DNA of 64,000 nt from Phallusia fumigata. Lineage: Eukaryota; Chordata; Ascidiacea; Phlebobranchia; Ascidiidae. Shown here in pieces: positions 27,946 to 41,600 of the stretch. Each line of letters begins with the position of its first letter. The stretch's first letter is position 1. A program made the position numbers and the translations under genes. Where the stretch lies: positions 186,001 through 250,000 of the forward strand of contig QXVZ01001034.1 of assembly GCA_008931825.1 (NCBI GenBank). The letters run 5' to 3'. The notes beneath the pieces were generated by a model. It saw only the letters and a program-made list of their open reading frames with translations. It did no database searches and was not told the origin of the DNA.

Positions 27946-28081
27946 CAAGAGTGTAGCCAGCCCAAATTTTTTTGGGGGGAGGGGGTGGGGGTGATTTTTT
28001 CAGGGAAGACTAATGTACAAATTTCAAATTTAGGGGGGGTGGGGGCATGGCTTCTTTCACCTCCCCCTGGCTATGCCCCTG
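27946..28081. mobile_element. MITE relic with GTAGCCAG / CTGGCTA ends
   Basis: Left end CAAGAGTGTAGCCAG pairs imperfectly with right end CTGGCTATGCCCCTG, a terminus common in hAT-like MITEs. The interior is two G-tracts and AT. Target duplication is weak. Confidence 0.5.
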
Positions 28082-28504
28082 CTCCACAGTTTGCTGGGGC
28101 ATATATTTCAGACCGCATTAATTCGAGAATCTTCAAAAAAATCATTATTCTTGCCTGATGTCACTGTACCAGTGGTGGCCTCGTATGTTATGCAATTGTA
28201 CGACGTTGGTTCTATTTGTGTTTTCGCCACAAAGCTGTACAACAGTGATGCTCTGTTAGCTTGTATCAAGCATCGTGAATTTAAGCCGAAACTTTAATAC
28301 AGAGTTTCAAAAAAAAATTCGAAACAAAATTTATAGCTTACGCTGAATGTTAGCGGATTGCAAACACGCACAATCTGTTCCCTGACCTGTTAACGTTGAC
28401 CAAAATTGCATGAGTCCAGCTGTAAATATTTCACAAACAGAAAACTGTTTTTAAGCCCAACACCTATTTAGGCGCTCATTTGCTTTACATCCTCTCTTCC
28501 ATTG

Positions 28505-28736
28505 CAGTGGTTCTTATCGTTTTTCATTGTTGGCACCTCCTTTGAAATCACCAACCATTTCTCGTACCCCCTTCTGTAATTTGCGAAAAAGAATTATTGT
28601 TCACATGTTTCACTAACAAAAAAAATTGTTGGATGTTACAGATATAATGTAGTATATATTTAATTTGCCCTGATGATTCGTTATCCTTCCTAAAAAACGA
28701 TCTCGTGTAACCCTCACCGCTGGGTAAGAGCCACTG
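28505..28736. mobile_element. hAT-like MITE relic
   Basis: Left end CAGTGGTTCTTA and right end TAAGAGCCACTG are inverted repeats with one mismatch. Target duplication not conserved. Non-coding interior. Confidence 0.55.
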
Positions 28737-29664
28737 TTGGTATTAAAAATTTTTGCGGGATTTCTTTGTATTTCGACATCATGTTTCATATTGGTGCAAA
28801 ATTCGCAAAAGTTTGTCAACAACCAATGTCCATCAAAGCTTCTGGTTTAATTTTCGGATCTGTGCAGTTTTTTCCAAGTGCAAACATACGGACTCTGTCT
28901 ACTATGTTTACATACAAACTAAGATCGAAAAAACCTCTTTGTGTGCTTGCTTTCCATTGGACACACTTGTAGCAAGAACTCAGCAGCTCGTTCATTTCGA
29001 GGTGTTCCCAAAAAATTCTTGCTTCAACAACTTGTTCTCGAAACTTACCGCTCACAATGTTTCCGCTTGCGTTCGCAAAATGTTAGTGATTTTGAATTGG
29101 ATTTCTGCGGTTGTGTTGTGTGTGTGTGCACTTAATAAAAAAACTATCGCTTTAACCTGCGTGTTGTCAAAAACAACTGTTTATGTTTTTGAAATTTTTA
29201 GTGCGTTAGGTATGTGCCAACGACTACATTGCCTATAGCAACGGCTGAACACTATACCTGCAGGGCTTACTGTGCCAAATCCGGATGGTTCTTTTATCAT
29301 AGATATGTTTTATGAGCGCAAGGGGTGCCCATTTTCCAGGTAGTCCAGGTTAGGTCATGGTTGTGTCCCACCCCCCAAAAAGCGCATACCTGCAGGCACT
29401 TGTCTCTATTCACAAGTTTTGTCACGAATTTCTGGTTGTTAAAGGTTTATCTTGGCACCAAGTGTAACGACAAAAACGATCAAAAAGTACAAAAATAAAA
29501 AGCAACAGTTGCATAAAGTTCTTTTGACAATAATTTGGATTAAACTCCTTAATTTTTGTAGCTTGGGTGAACAAAAAACAAAATACAAAAATATCGACGA
29601 TTTGCAACTTCACAAACAAAGATATCGCACAATAAATTATCACCTGTGGAATAAAGCTGGTATT

Positions 29665-32600
29665 TCAAATCTTCAATGACGCATTTGTCTTGACGCGTTT
29701 TCGACTCGTCGCTGTTCGGGAAAGATCGGAGGACTTCGGTAAACTTCGGGAGCGCGTCACCCAGCCGTCGGGTTCAAACGCGCGATTCAACCACTCGTGT
29801 TTTTCGCTGGCGCATTTTTCTCTCGGGAAGCAATCATCCCAATACAATCGGGACTTTCGCGTGTCGATGACGTCATCAACCGTTTTGACGTCATTGTTGT
29901 TGCGTATCGTGGGTTCTTGTGGTGTCGCTTTCGAGATTGCGTCATAGCTGCGCATGAAATCCCTCTCCCAGCATCTGCTGTCCTGTGACGTCACCGATGA
30001 AGCCCCATCCGATGACGTCATAGAAGACTCGGAAGGCGTGACGTGGCTGTTTGTAAGAGTGGGCGACGTGGCTTCTTCTACAGTAACCACTTGCTAAAAT
30101 AAGTTCAACGTTTGAAACACGTGTGACATGTGATAACGTAATATTACGTCAGTATAACAATGTTTTTTTCTGATTTTTATATTTTTGTTTGTTTAATTTC
30201 TATCCTCGCTAGGTTGAACAACCCCTCAATGCGTTATGCTCACAATAAATTCACCGTCGAACTACCTGCCTTAGATCATCAGGGATATTTTCCTTTTTTC
30301 CGGTTTTTGGAGTTGGTTACCTCAAATTAGGTCAAGCTATCGGGTTTACTTTCTTATCAAAGAAAAACCAAGCGACCGAGATAGTAATATAACCCACATG
30401 CATAAGGCTAAGCACTCGGCCATCTAATTCAAGTTAAATTGTCTCCAAACCTTTTCCTCCAGCACGCGTGCTTTTCCATTGGTCGTTGGCACCCCGCCGT
30501 TTGTCACGTGACTTCTGAAGTCAGCTTGACGCTTCAGGTACAGGTTCCGCCAGGTGTCGTTGTTTGCGTTGTTGTTGACCTGGGGAAGCGGAAGTTGAGA
30601 GGAGCGCTTCCGGTCATCCACTCTGACTGGGGAGTTGGATGAGTGGTACTGTGAACTTAGAGACCTCATGCGGGAAGCTAAAAAGGGCAAATTATGTAAG
30701 GTTTAAAGCAGGCCTGCCCAATCTTCTAGGTGTTGCGGGCCACTATCGTACGAAAAAGCTTTTTCGGGCCACAAAATCAAATGTTAATCAATATCATTCA
30801 CAGTGTGTTATTGTGACGTCACAAATTCATGAATTTTGATAAATTTGGCGATAACACGAATGATAACGAGGCACTAGCTGCACGCTGTGTTGCACATTGA
30901 TACGCGTTTGTACCAAATTAAAAATTGGTATATTTTCAAAGCGTTTGGTATACAAGATTTTGATTAGTAGGTTTACAGCAAAAACAACTGGTATAATTTC
31001 GGTATATTTTGATGGCAAACATACTCAAACAAAACGTGTTACAAATTAATTGTTTTGTAACAAAAATGTTACAAATTAAAATGTCTGCTCTGGTATAGAA
31101 CAGCTTCGGTTACCTTGTGTTCCCATAACCATGCGTTGGTTGTTCTTCTCTGGTCGAAATATGACGATGTAGATTTTGGGTCCAAACATCGCGAACAAGA
31201 TGATTAGACCGTTGAGCGATAATCCAAGACAGTAGATGGCGTCGCGGAGCACTACGTCAGTTGATGAATTCGCAAGATAAGTGGAAACCTGAACGAAAAA
31301 GGTTTTATAGATTCTTTGAGTAGGTTGGACGTTGTTATTTGTTTAAAGCAGGATTCACACCAGACGCGGTTAACGGTAGCGGTTTTTGATCTCGGGGCAT
31401 TCACACCAGCCGGCGTCATGCCACGACGGCGTAATTTTCTCGGTTGGGATTCTTAAATTCCCTATCAAACAAGCACCATGCCGTTTTGAGCGTCACGGGA
31501 AAAATCCGCGCACAACCGCAGCCGCGACGCATCGCCACGGTAACCCGCGTCTGGTGTGAATCCCGCGCAATTTTCATCCCCGGTAGGCGAAACAACGGCT
31601 GAATGCGTCATGCTCACAATGAGTCCGCCCACCTGCCTCACTGTAGTTCGATTTTATTAATTTGGAATGACGTCATGAAAGTATTCGTGACTCTACATAA
31701 CAAATAGAGAGCCTAAGAAAGGATTAGAACCATCGAACTTGCGAGCACAAGGTAGTCATGCTAACCACTCAGCTATCTTGATGTCTGACGTTAACCAGAT
31801 AAGGTGAACTGATTGAGTTAAATACACACCAGTACAGATTTTTTAGATGGATTCTCCATGCAATATTTTAAGTGCACTATCTAACTTTTTAGCTGCAGAA
31901 GATTGACCTAAGTGGCAAGAATAATTGCCAATTCTAGCGTTTTTGGCAAACGAGGATGGAAATGAAGCAATGCCAGTAGACAAGACAAGAAGGACAAGTC
32001 GAAAACTTTGTTGAGAAATTGACCAAAGTACTACATCATTCTGATGCAGACATTTTAAGTGCATTTTAGCATGAAAAAGGCATCTTTATGTCTTAAACTT
32101 GATCCAGCCAAAAACTCAACCCACCTGAGCCAGCCAAATGACAAGTGTTGTGTACACTGCAAACCCGATGTGCTTTGCTTCGTTAAATCCAGCCGGAACT
32201 TTCCGGATGCGGAACGCGTACACAGAACAAATAAGAACGAGGAGAATCGGATACGAAATCCCGATGAGAATCACGTGATTTCGCAGCCCTGAGCAGTCAA
32301 GAAAGTCGGTGGGAATTTCATCCTGCGAAGGTTCAATGTTAAATTACGTCACAGATAATGTAATGACGTCACGGATTCTATGACGTCATTGTGTCAAAGA
32401 CGCTGCAAATGACGTCACGCAACGTGCTACGAAATTTTGTTTATCCAAAAGAATGACGGTTTACCAACACTTGATGACGTCACCATTGCTTTCATGACGT
32501 CATGCCGTTTCGTAAACTTACGTGCAAGGCCGCAGATCGCCGTTTGTTCACCTGCGGTGGGACCATGACGAGCCAGATGACCAGGAGAAAAATCTCAACC

Positions 32601-35600
32601 GATGTGAGGATAGCGGTGATGACGACCTGATCAATAACTCACCGATAATTAAAAACATAACTGCCAGAGAACATGTAAAAAGTGAATACATTTTATTGCA
32701 AACGTTTCGATAATCGCTATTATCATCATCAGTACATAATGAGAAGCCTAAAAACGTCCGCTGTATACACAAGTAAGGTTGAAAAGAAACGCAATTAGTG
32801 ACTTCATGAACTCAATGGCAATTACTTAAATACTAGTTTTTCAAAATATTAGTTTTCATCGCCTTTTATATCAGTGACATTTAGATAGAGTTTATCTCAG
32901 GCAATACGATAAAAAAGCATCTTACTTGCGGCAGAGGACGCAAGAGACGTTTGTAGTCTCGGACCAGTTTCCGGCCGAGAGTGTTGAATATGAGCGAGAT
33001 GCGGACGGTTTTCACCAGAATAGCGGAGTAGATGAGGGAAAAACTTATTCCCGTACCAAGACGTCTGAAAACAATCGAATTTCGGCTCAGAGTTGGCTTA
33101 CAAAGTAAACGCTGTTGGGATTAAAGTACATTCTGGACATTCAAGCCGATGAATAGTCTCTTGGCCGATTAATAGTCCAAAAAAAAGTTAATTACAGCAC
33201 ACGAGTAATACAGGCTGGATAACTATAACCCAGGGTGGGATTCGATCCCACGACAGCAGCCTTTCCAGGTCTGGCGCTCTACCAACTGAGCCACATAGGT
33301 TTGTTGGTGTTTCATGCCAAAGTCAAATCACCAAAACCGCTGCCTGCTGCGTGTGTTGACTTGTATTGTGGAATCGCTAGATCTACCCACGTTATCAACA
33401 ACGATTGAAGTGCAAATTGTTTTGCTGAAAAAGTCATAAGGGTTGACTATAAGTGGGGATGCTGTGGCCAGTTTTTCTGTTTAAGACGGTGTAGTGTTGT
33501 ACTAAAACGTTTTTACACTTGGTCGAATGGTCTGGTGCGCTCTTGAATCGTTCTTATAGGCCCCAGGTTCGAATCCCGTGAAATCCCCGAAAAAAATTTT
33601 CCACAACAAACCTGAGGGAACAGAGACCGCGGTTCGGCTCAAAGCAGAAGAAAAATGACGTCACAAAGGCGAGAGTCAGACCGACAAGTATAGTGGATGA
33701 GAGCTCCCGTCCCGAAGCTCGGATGAGCGCTGTGTTCCAGAAGCAGAGGTAGGTGATCGCGGTTAAAATGGTGAGCAGGAGCCCGAAACAACTGACAGCC
33801 GTAACCGCCCAAGCCCATTGTTCTTTGTAGGACAGAAAATGGATAGAAACAGGAACGCAGGTCCGACTGTAAAGACAGAACACTGTGATCCAAAGGTTAT
33901 AATTGTTTTCTCTTGTTTACCACTTTGCAGCTTACACAGAAAAACTTCCCATTTTTTTTGTTTGAAATACGTTCACTCTTATTTTCGTGCACATTATTTG
34001 GATAATTCAGCAATCGTAATTGAGCTATCGGGTTCTTGTTAAATTTAATGTTTGTCTCACTCCAGGTTTAGAAAATTTACCCCAAAGTTAGTGACATTTA
34101 CACCCAGGGGGCGCATTAACCCCCGGTTGAGAACGTAATCAGCGCAGTCAATTAAACCTTGTTTGAATTCAGGGAAGGCTGAAGTTTAAATGCTTGGCGG
34201 TTAAATACTAAAAAGACACGAATATTTTCTACATTATTATCACATATATTGCGAGAGAACTTATATGTACACATCACAGCGTACTGCACATCGTTGATGC
34301 AAAAGTTAAAATGACATTAAGGAAGGGGACTTTTTTTCCATAGACAACATATTCAGTGGCTAATAAGATATGTAAAAAACTGATGTTGCTCGTATTTTTA
34401 GACAAAGAAGATTACTTCATTTTGTTGGCGAAGAAATCGTCCCCGCATTCCAAGCAATAAGTTCGATTCCGGTCCTCGGTAAAATTAGTTGCAACGATGC
34501 TATTTTCACGACACTTCACGCACACCCAGCAGCAAGTTTGCACCTGAAACATGGGAATGTGTGATAAGGAATGCAAACACGGTCAAGATGGAATTGATAA
34601 GATACAACATAACTTGAAGTTACACCCGCGCCAAAATGGCCGAGTGGTTATGCCCGCCATGGATAAAAATGAAATGAACACTTACTGTGATGATCTAGAG
34701 CGTTGGTGCGACTCACGTAGACTAAGGCAAAAGCACGTGTTATTAAACTTAGGGATTGAAATTTACTTTAGATAATTTTTGTTTAAACCAGAGCTTCGCA
34801 ACTTTTTTTAAACTTTGGCGTTACACCGCAACCGATCTTCTTGCGCCAGAGCTTTTAAAAATAATATTTCCATGACGCGTGACGCTATAAAATATCAGAA
34901 ATGCGCAGTTGGCCCAACTGTTGTAATGTTTGCCAAAGATAAAATGTTTGGTTTCACAGTTACACTGCGTCACACCAAGCATCCTCTCGCGGCACACCGG
35001 TTGCGGAGCACTGCTTTAAACATATTTCCAACAGTTGGCAACTGCTTCTGCAAACGCAAAATCAACTCTACCTCCTGAAACAGCATGTATTCGTCGGCTG
35101 GACAATCCATGCCGCAACTTGAACTTATTTGACCCCGTCCACCAGCGAGTTTCTCGTCGTAAAAGTTTACTACAGGTCAAACAAAGAGGGTTTAGGTAAA
35201 GCAGAATTAAATATTCAACAATAAAACCACACAGTACAGAATTAACGGAAAAGAGGACTTGGAAATAAAGTACACAGAACTGGCCAAAGAAAGTTGTATT
35301 AGACGAGAAAAACAAAAAGTACAGTTAAACAAAACTGAAATATTCTATTTTATTTGCAACCAATTGTTTTGCTATACCTTTGTTGTCCTTGAACATTCCA
35401 ATTAATTCCCACTGATGTGAAAGCAATCCGTCGTACCGCCAGATGTCGTAAAGAGCAGGTCCGTCTTGAAATTCGTCAAAGGTGAACGTTTGGTTGTTGG
35501 CAGAGCGGAAACTTACGTTTTGCAAGTATTGGCGCAGTTGAGTTCCAGTGAGCATTGCAAACTGACAGGCACATAGATAAAAGGAATAAAAAAAACACTT

Positions 35601-38600
35601 TTTGATATTTTAAACTTGTTGTTTCTGTAAAGATTATTACAGATAGATAATGATAGGCAATATTTGAATCTCAAACATCCCTTCGACAATGGCAGTTTAC
35701 CCAATCTAAAAGTTTTACATAAATCAAACTAATAATAAATTCAGTTGAAGTAACTGTTACAAACATTATTTTCGTCTTAAGTTTCTTATTCAAATAGAAC
35801 AGATATACCAGCAAATTAAAATAGAAAATGTGTCAAACATTTCTTAGATTTTGGAGCAATTAAAATCGCAAAGTTCAACTTTTTAAAACACAGTTGGCGA
35901 GATTTACCTCGTCGCAAACTGGTACGTTAGGATCCTGACACAATTCCTTCTGTGCATCATGTAGGGCGTGCGCATATGCCAAGGGGGCGTTGGCTGCCGT
36001 CTGCAACATCAGACTCAGCTCCTGGTCAGCAGGTAGAGTCATGTTGGCAGGACACAAGGGCCTAGTTGGCTGAAAATCAAAATTTTGAAAGTACATCAAT
36101 TTTCGCGACTAGCATGGTAACTATTACAAAAAAGCTGGTTTAAGCATCCTCAGCAACTAATGCACTTACGTTGGTTTCATCTAGCGAACATTTGTGAAGA
36201 AACGCGAGGTAGTTGGCGAAGTAAGGATTGTTGGTGCTCTCTGCCGTCATCGTGCGGATAAATGTTTCAAAGTTTGCGTCCGGTAGAGAGTGCAGCGTCA
36301 ACGATATGGCGCCGTTGATTGCCGTGTTCAGCACCTCGGTGTAGGAATCACTGCCGGAAAATGAACGAGTTAGCAGCGCCGGATTTAGGAACAAGCTTAG
36401 TGAGCTACCACTTAGGACCTCCCAAACTGTAGTGATCCCAAGACCATAATTCCCAATGGAAATGTACTGGCCCAAATTATTCTTGAAAGCGACATGCCTA
36501 AATCATCAGTCGCTTCAGCAATAACTTATGCCTTACTGTATCACTGATATTGGCATAAGATATTGCCATGAATACTAACGAAAATTTTAACCGTTTGGTA
36601 CCAATTTAAAATGAGGGCTCCTTCAAACGGCGTGGGACTTCATTAATGTCAAAGTCCGGCACTAGTTGGAAACTTTGTTTAGTATCAAACAAAATCCGGA
36701 AAACGCAACCCACTTTTTAAGGAAAACGATGAGATCGCTGATTTGGATTCCGTTCCAGGTATCCGATCCAATCCACTGGAACCTGGTCTCCATTTTCTTC
36801 TTGTGTACGCTGCGCAGTATCAAAGCCAGGTTGTACTCCGTTGCGAATACAATGACCACTGTGAACAAATTAAAAAGTTTTTTAATGAAACAGTGACTTG
36901 TAGGGACTAGCAAAGCACAATTGTGATAACTGACTGCAAAAACTGCAAAAACTGCATTTGCATTCGTAAGGTTGGTGGTTCACATCCCGGCGTGGCTTTG
37001 GTTGTTTTTCTGCATGAAACTAAAGTTTCTTTTTACCAACCTACCCAGATGTATATAAACCCATAAAACGACAATAACGCCATCGAAGCTAAAACGAAGC
37101 AGAAAGATTCCAGCGGTTTTTATAAAACAGACATGTCCAACATACGGCTCGCTTGATGATTTCATACGGCCCTCAAAATCTTTAAATACCTCAAAATCTC
37201 ATAACTTTTGCTTAAATAATCCGAAAAGCCCCCTTGTAGCCACTGGAGGGCAGCAAATGTGTAAAAAAAGGAACGGCGGCATCGACGCAAACCAGATTGT
37301 TACGTCACAAAGGGTTTTGACAAACGGCATTGCTGTGTGTGTGTGCGTCAGTTGTACGGCCATTATTTTACTGTCCCGGCCCGAATGATTTCGGATGGTC
37401 TAGATCAGGCCCAAGAACCAAAAGGAATTTGATATACTCCTGTTATAAAGCGTCATTAAAAAACATAACGACCAAATATTAACTTTACCGTTCGCAGTTG
37501 AATCAGACGCAAGTCGTTCAACCATGCTGTCCACTGCCGCGTCGCTGGGCGTCCGTGGCAACTTGATCTCCACGGCAACACAAATGGATGTGCCCGCCGT
37601 CTGTATTTGGAAGGCGTCAAACGCGTGGTTTCCTGTAGGAGGAAAAGGACATGTAGAGTTACAACACACACAGTAGATCGAAATACACTGGAACCCTTGG
37701 TTGAAACCTCATATAACGTGTTTGTAATAGTAACTAACACTGAGCAAACGAAAGATGGAAATTTACAGCGAACTGGTTTCGGTGAGGGCTGTTGAGCATT
37801 CAACACCCTTGGGAGAGTTCTGCGCGTGGCTGGGAATGTGATGCGAGATTTTGTTGTTACTTTCTGAAGCCTTGACGTCATTAGCACTAATGAGGTCGTA
37901 TTTTTTTAAGGTCTAATCAAAGAAGAAAACGTTCCACAATAAAAAACAGCCGAGCAACAAAAAAGCATCGCGTTGTTACTTAGTGGCGCTTTGTGTGGAA
38001 AGTTTCGCCACCATTCAAGGGGGAATTTCCACTGGTTTTATTCTGGTCGTTTATTCCAACCCTATAGATTGTTAGTGTCCGGATCGTGCAGTTTAAAACA
38101 TGTTCCATGAGCAGTACTCAAATCACTACTATGCCAGACCAAAATGAAGAGTCAAACGAAATTGAATAATTCACAAACAAGAATTATTTAAGTGCCTTAA
38201 AACTATCCGGTGGGGTTTCTTTAAGTGGCTGTTTTTCCTGTCGAACTCCACCGTCTTTCCCTAACACCCTAACACGTGTGGTTGGTTCCTAAGGCTCCCT
38301 CGGCTGGTCCCACCAACGTTACCTCCCCCCACCAGTCCTGTTTCTCACAATGCGCAAAAACTCGATCTCTTGTGAGCCGTCGTCACCCAACACCTTGTAA
38401 TGACGGTGCTGCTGCATCGTTCAACCTTGATCCACCAACTGTGCTCTCCTTATTTTGGTAATTTCTCGTTTGGTGATTGTTTTAGAGGGATTGTGTGTTT
38501 TCGTAACTTAAGTGGACCAATATTGTTGGGAAAGGGTGGTTTTTTTACCACAAATATAGTATGCATTAAATAACGACAAATTCAAATAAGGCGCTTACCG

Positions 38601-41600
38601 TAATCGTTGTCCTCGTAAATAAAGGAAACATATTCCCAACCGTTCGCTTTCAGCAACAGTATCATCGCCTCAATCTAAACAAAACCAAGGACTTGTTATA
38701 GTCATAATACCATAAGACCAGAAAAAACAAAATTTTGTTCAGACAAAAAACTTTTCAACCCATCAAAAGTGAAAACTAATAAATCGAAACCCCAAAAAAT
38801 GTCTTGAGATGCGCAAAGTTCTGGGTATCTTACGAATAAAGATTTCCCGTCTGCAAAAATATGTGTGTAACTATTGTACACTAAACCGATGAATGTAAAT
38901 TAAATTTAACATTCATTAGGAAGAGTTTCGCGATTGCGGTTACTAATAAGTTAAGTTTAAAGTTAAGCCACAGATCAGTCCAGGAAGTCACACCTGGAAG
39001 TTGTCTGAAGGTGCAGTTCGGAAGTAGTAGGGAAACCGTTGTTTGTCGCTGAGCACGGGGGAAGTTGCGGAAAAACTGATCTGCGGAAACGTAAATTACG
39101 GATTTTAGCGGAGACGGAAAAGAGGAGCACACCTGCGTCTATTTTGGGACAAATCGGGTAGACGCCGTAAGACATAAAAAGCCAGTGGTAATTATAATAT
39201 TTACTAACGGGCTAATGCGTAAACGCATGAAAACCAAGCGAGTGTCTTTGTTTATGATTTCACACCTTTCTAGAACAAAATTTTGTTGGGTAAAATGCAA
39301 ACTGTGTTTTTTTTGCAAAAAATGTACATTATTGTTCAAAAGCACGAAAAAATATAAGAAAAATGATCAGTTGACTTTTATAGGGAATCTGTTGTTGTTA
39401 AAATGAAAGCAATCATCAAACGTAACAAGAGACGGTTTCAAAAGCAAAGGGGCCAGTAAATTATTCAACAGATATCAACAATTGCTGCGTGATACTGAAA
39501 ACAAATGCCTTGCAATTGAAAAACAATTTTTATTTGTCTGGTCGTCTTGAACCCAGTCTAAGCCACCGCAGGTGTGCAGAACTAGGTCGTTTGACACTTT
39601 ATAGCAATTACAATGGTGGGGAAAAAATGGGGAAATGGGGAAGCTCCTTCCCGGGAAATTGATCCTACTCGCGGGAATTTTTTTGGCTGGTTATGTAACA
39701 TCTATTAGTATATTATTCCCGTTACACAAGGAACTAAAGGATTTACCGAACATTGGCGGAAATGTTGGCTTTCCGGGAAATTTGCATTTTGTCTAGCCCT
39801 CGCAATTACGTTCAAATATTAGGGCTAGGGCATATGATTTTACTTGTAAGGTACGAGTGTTTGCTTTCTATATTTCTCTAGCCAAGGCGGTTTACCAGAA
39901 AATTGTCATTTTAAAATAGATTAGGTAACTTAGAAGCACAAGGCACGGACTTGAAAAAAAGTTTGATGAAAACATAACAGATGACAGCAGCGATTGTCGA
40001 AGCGTTTGAACTACGATGTAAAGCTCTCCGGCAGTTGCGCTTTGAATTAAATGAAGCAAGATTTTGTAAACTAAATACAGGCTAGATTTCCGTTGCACAA
40101 CTTGGTAACAGGCAACGTAAACAGGAAATAGCAATAAACACAATCATAGCAACTATGTCGCAGTGAACAACACCTCCAAAAGAGCGAATTAAAACTATAA
40201 AACGGAATTCAGCACGACAAAATTACATAACATCGACTTGATCTACTGGCGAGATATGCTAAATCAAAACACCCTGGTTGCCTAGACACAACTAAACCAC
40301 TACATTTTCCCTCAAAAGATTTCAACCATAGCGAATTTAACCTCCCAAAATTGGGCACGAACGTCAAAATGCGACCAAGTCAAAACATTGAATTTCCTGG
40401 CTGAGGACAGAAGGGGAGAAAATTGTTGACGGCTGGGGTTTAGGGGGTTTACGTTTCCTACACATAATTTGTATTGTGGCTACAGTGGTTACACTTCTTT
40501 AGCGACATTCATTACAAAGGTGTTTCCACATTTACACTTACAACGTAAGGCTGTTACATGGTGTACGTCAAGCTGACGTATTATTATTGATAAAGCAGCC
40601 GTTTGGTTAGGACGCGATGAAAAACGTAATACAAGCTTTGTAATTAAGTGATGTTTTGAGATCAAGCAATTAATGGCGTTTTATGACATCATAGTGAAAA
40701 AGATCATTTTCACGTCTTTTCAGCAAATTGCAACAAAATTCAGAAAAACATGTTCTTTTTTTCTAAAAACGATTTTAACTGAAATCAAGGGACACATGGC
40801 ACCATGTAGTTCATTAAAAATGTACTGACAAAAAATAAAATTTAAAAATAAGTTTTTTCGTTACTTGTGGTATGTCGAACAGTCCAAGAAGCTTGGCTGT
40901 GGGAACAGAGACCTCACTCGTTTCTGGACCAATCAGACCCCAGTACGTGTTGTTGCGTGACACGCTCTGCTCGCGCGGCAAATATTGTTCAACAATCTGT
41001 TATTTAAAACAATTCAAGGTTTACGAACATAAAACAGGGATTGTGAAGAGTAGCCTAATTTGAAACCTAATTGCAAATTCAATGACAACAGCGACTGTTG
41101 AAAAACTATTTGCTGTATACAAGTTCATTTGCATTTTTTTAATTGTAAACATATAAAGGACGACTAAACACGGATCTGTTCATAACTCTCATTAAAAATA
41201 GCCTTATTGTATCATTGATGATGGCATGAGTTATTGCCAATGCGTATGCTGAATGAAGTATGTCGCTTTTAGGAACTATCTGAGCCAACATATTTTTGAC
41301 ATGAAAAGAAAGTTTTGACCATGAAAAAGTTTCTGTACATTTGTGCGTTCGCCAGCACGGGCTGCGATTTTTAATTTTAAAGTTTTCGTCAGGGTTGACT
41401 TAACGACACAATGCTCGCTACAGCAAAACCAACAACCACTCACAAGATGAAATGGGAACAATCGAAAATTAATAAAATGGGTAAGCCTATTCATGAAGCA
41501 TGAAATACACCGGACGGAAACGATAGGGAGAGGGCGAAGAGATAACTCGATACAATATTGTGAGATCGGTTGGTCGTTGGCCGTTGCCGGCGACTTTTCA

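Larger units (their letters stand above)
26636..29664. other. Spacer between ATE1 and the class C receptor gene
   Basis: Holds the 3' end of ATE1 and no further gene that I can support. Open frames up to 161 codons (28753-29238) show no family pattern. Recognisable content is two MITE relics (27946-28081 and 28505-28736) and a hAT-terminus-like scrap near 27915-27935 (TTGAGAACCCCTAAG). Confidence 0.4.

Noticed and set aside
28753-29238. 161-codon plus-strand open frame in the spacer before the receptor gene
   Set aside because: No domain, no splice context and low-complexity composition; an overlapping antisense frame is equally open.
30424-30450. Stop codon just past receptor exon 18 as the true C-terminus
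   Set aside because: An AAG/GTTTGG donor before it joins in phase to a 142-codon open exon at 29665-30093. A short isoform ending here stays possible.
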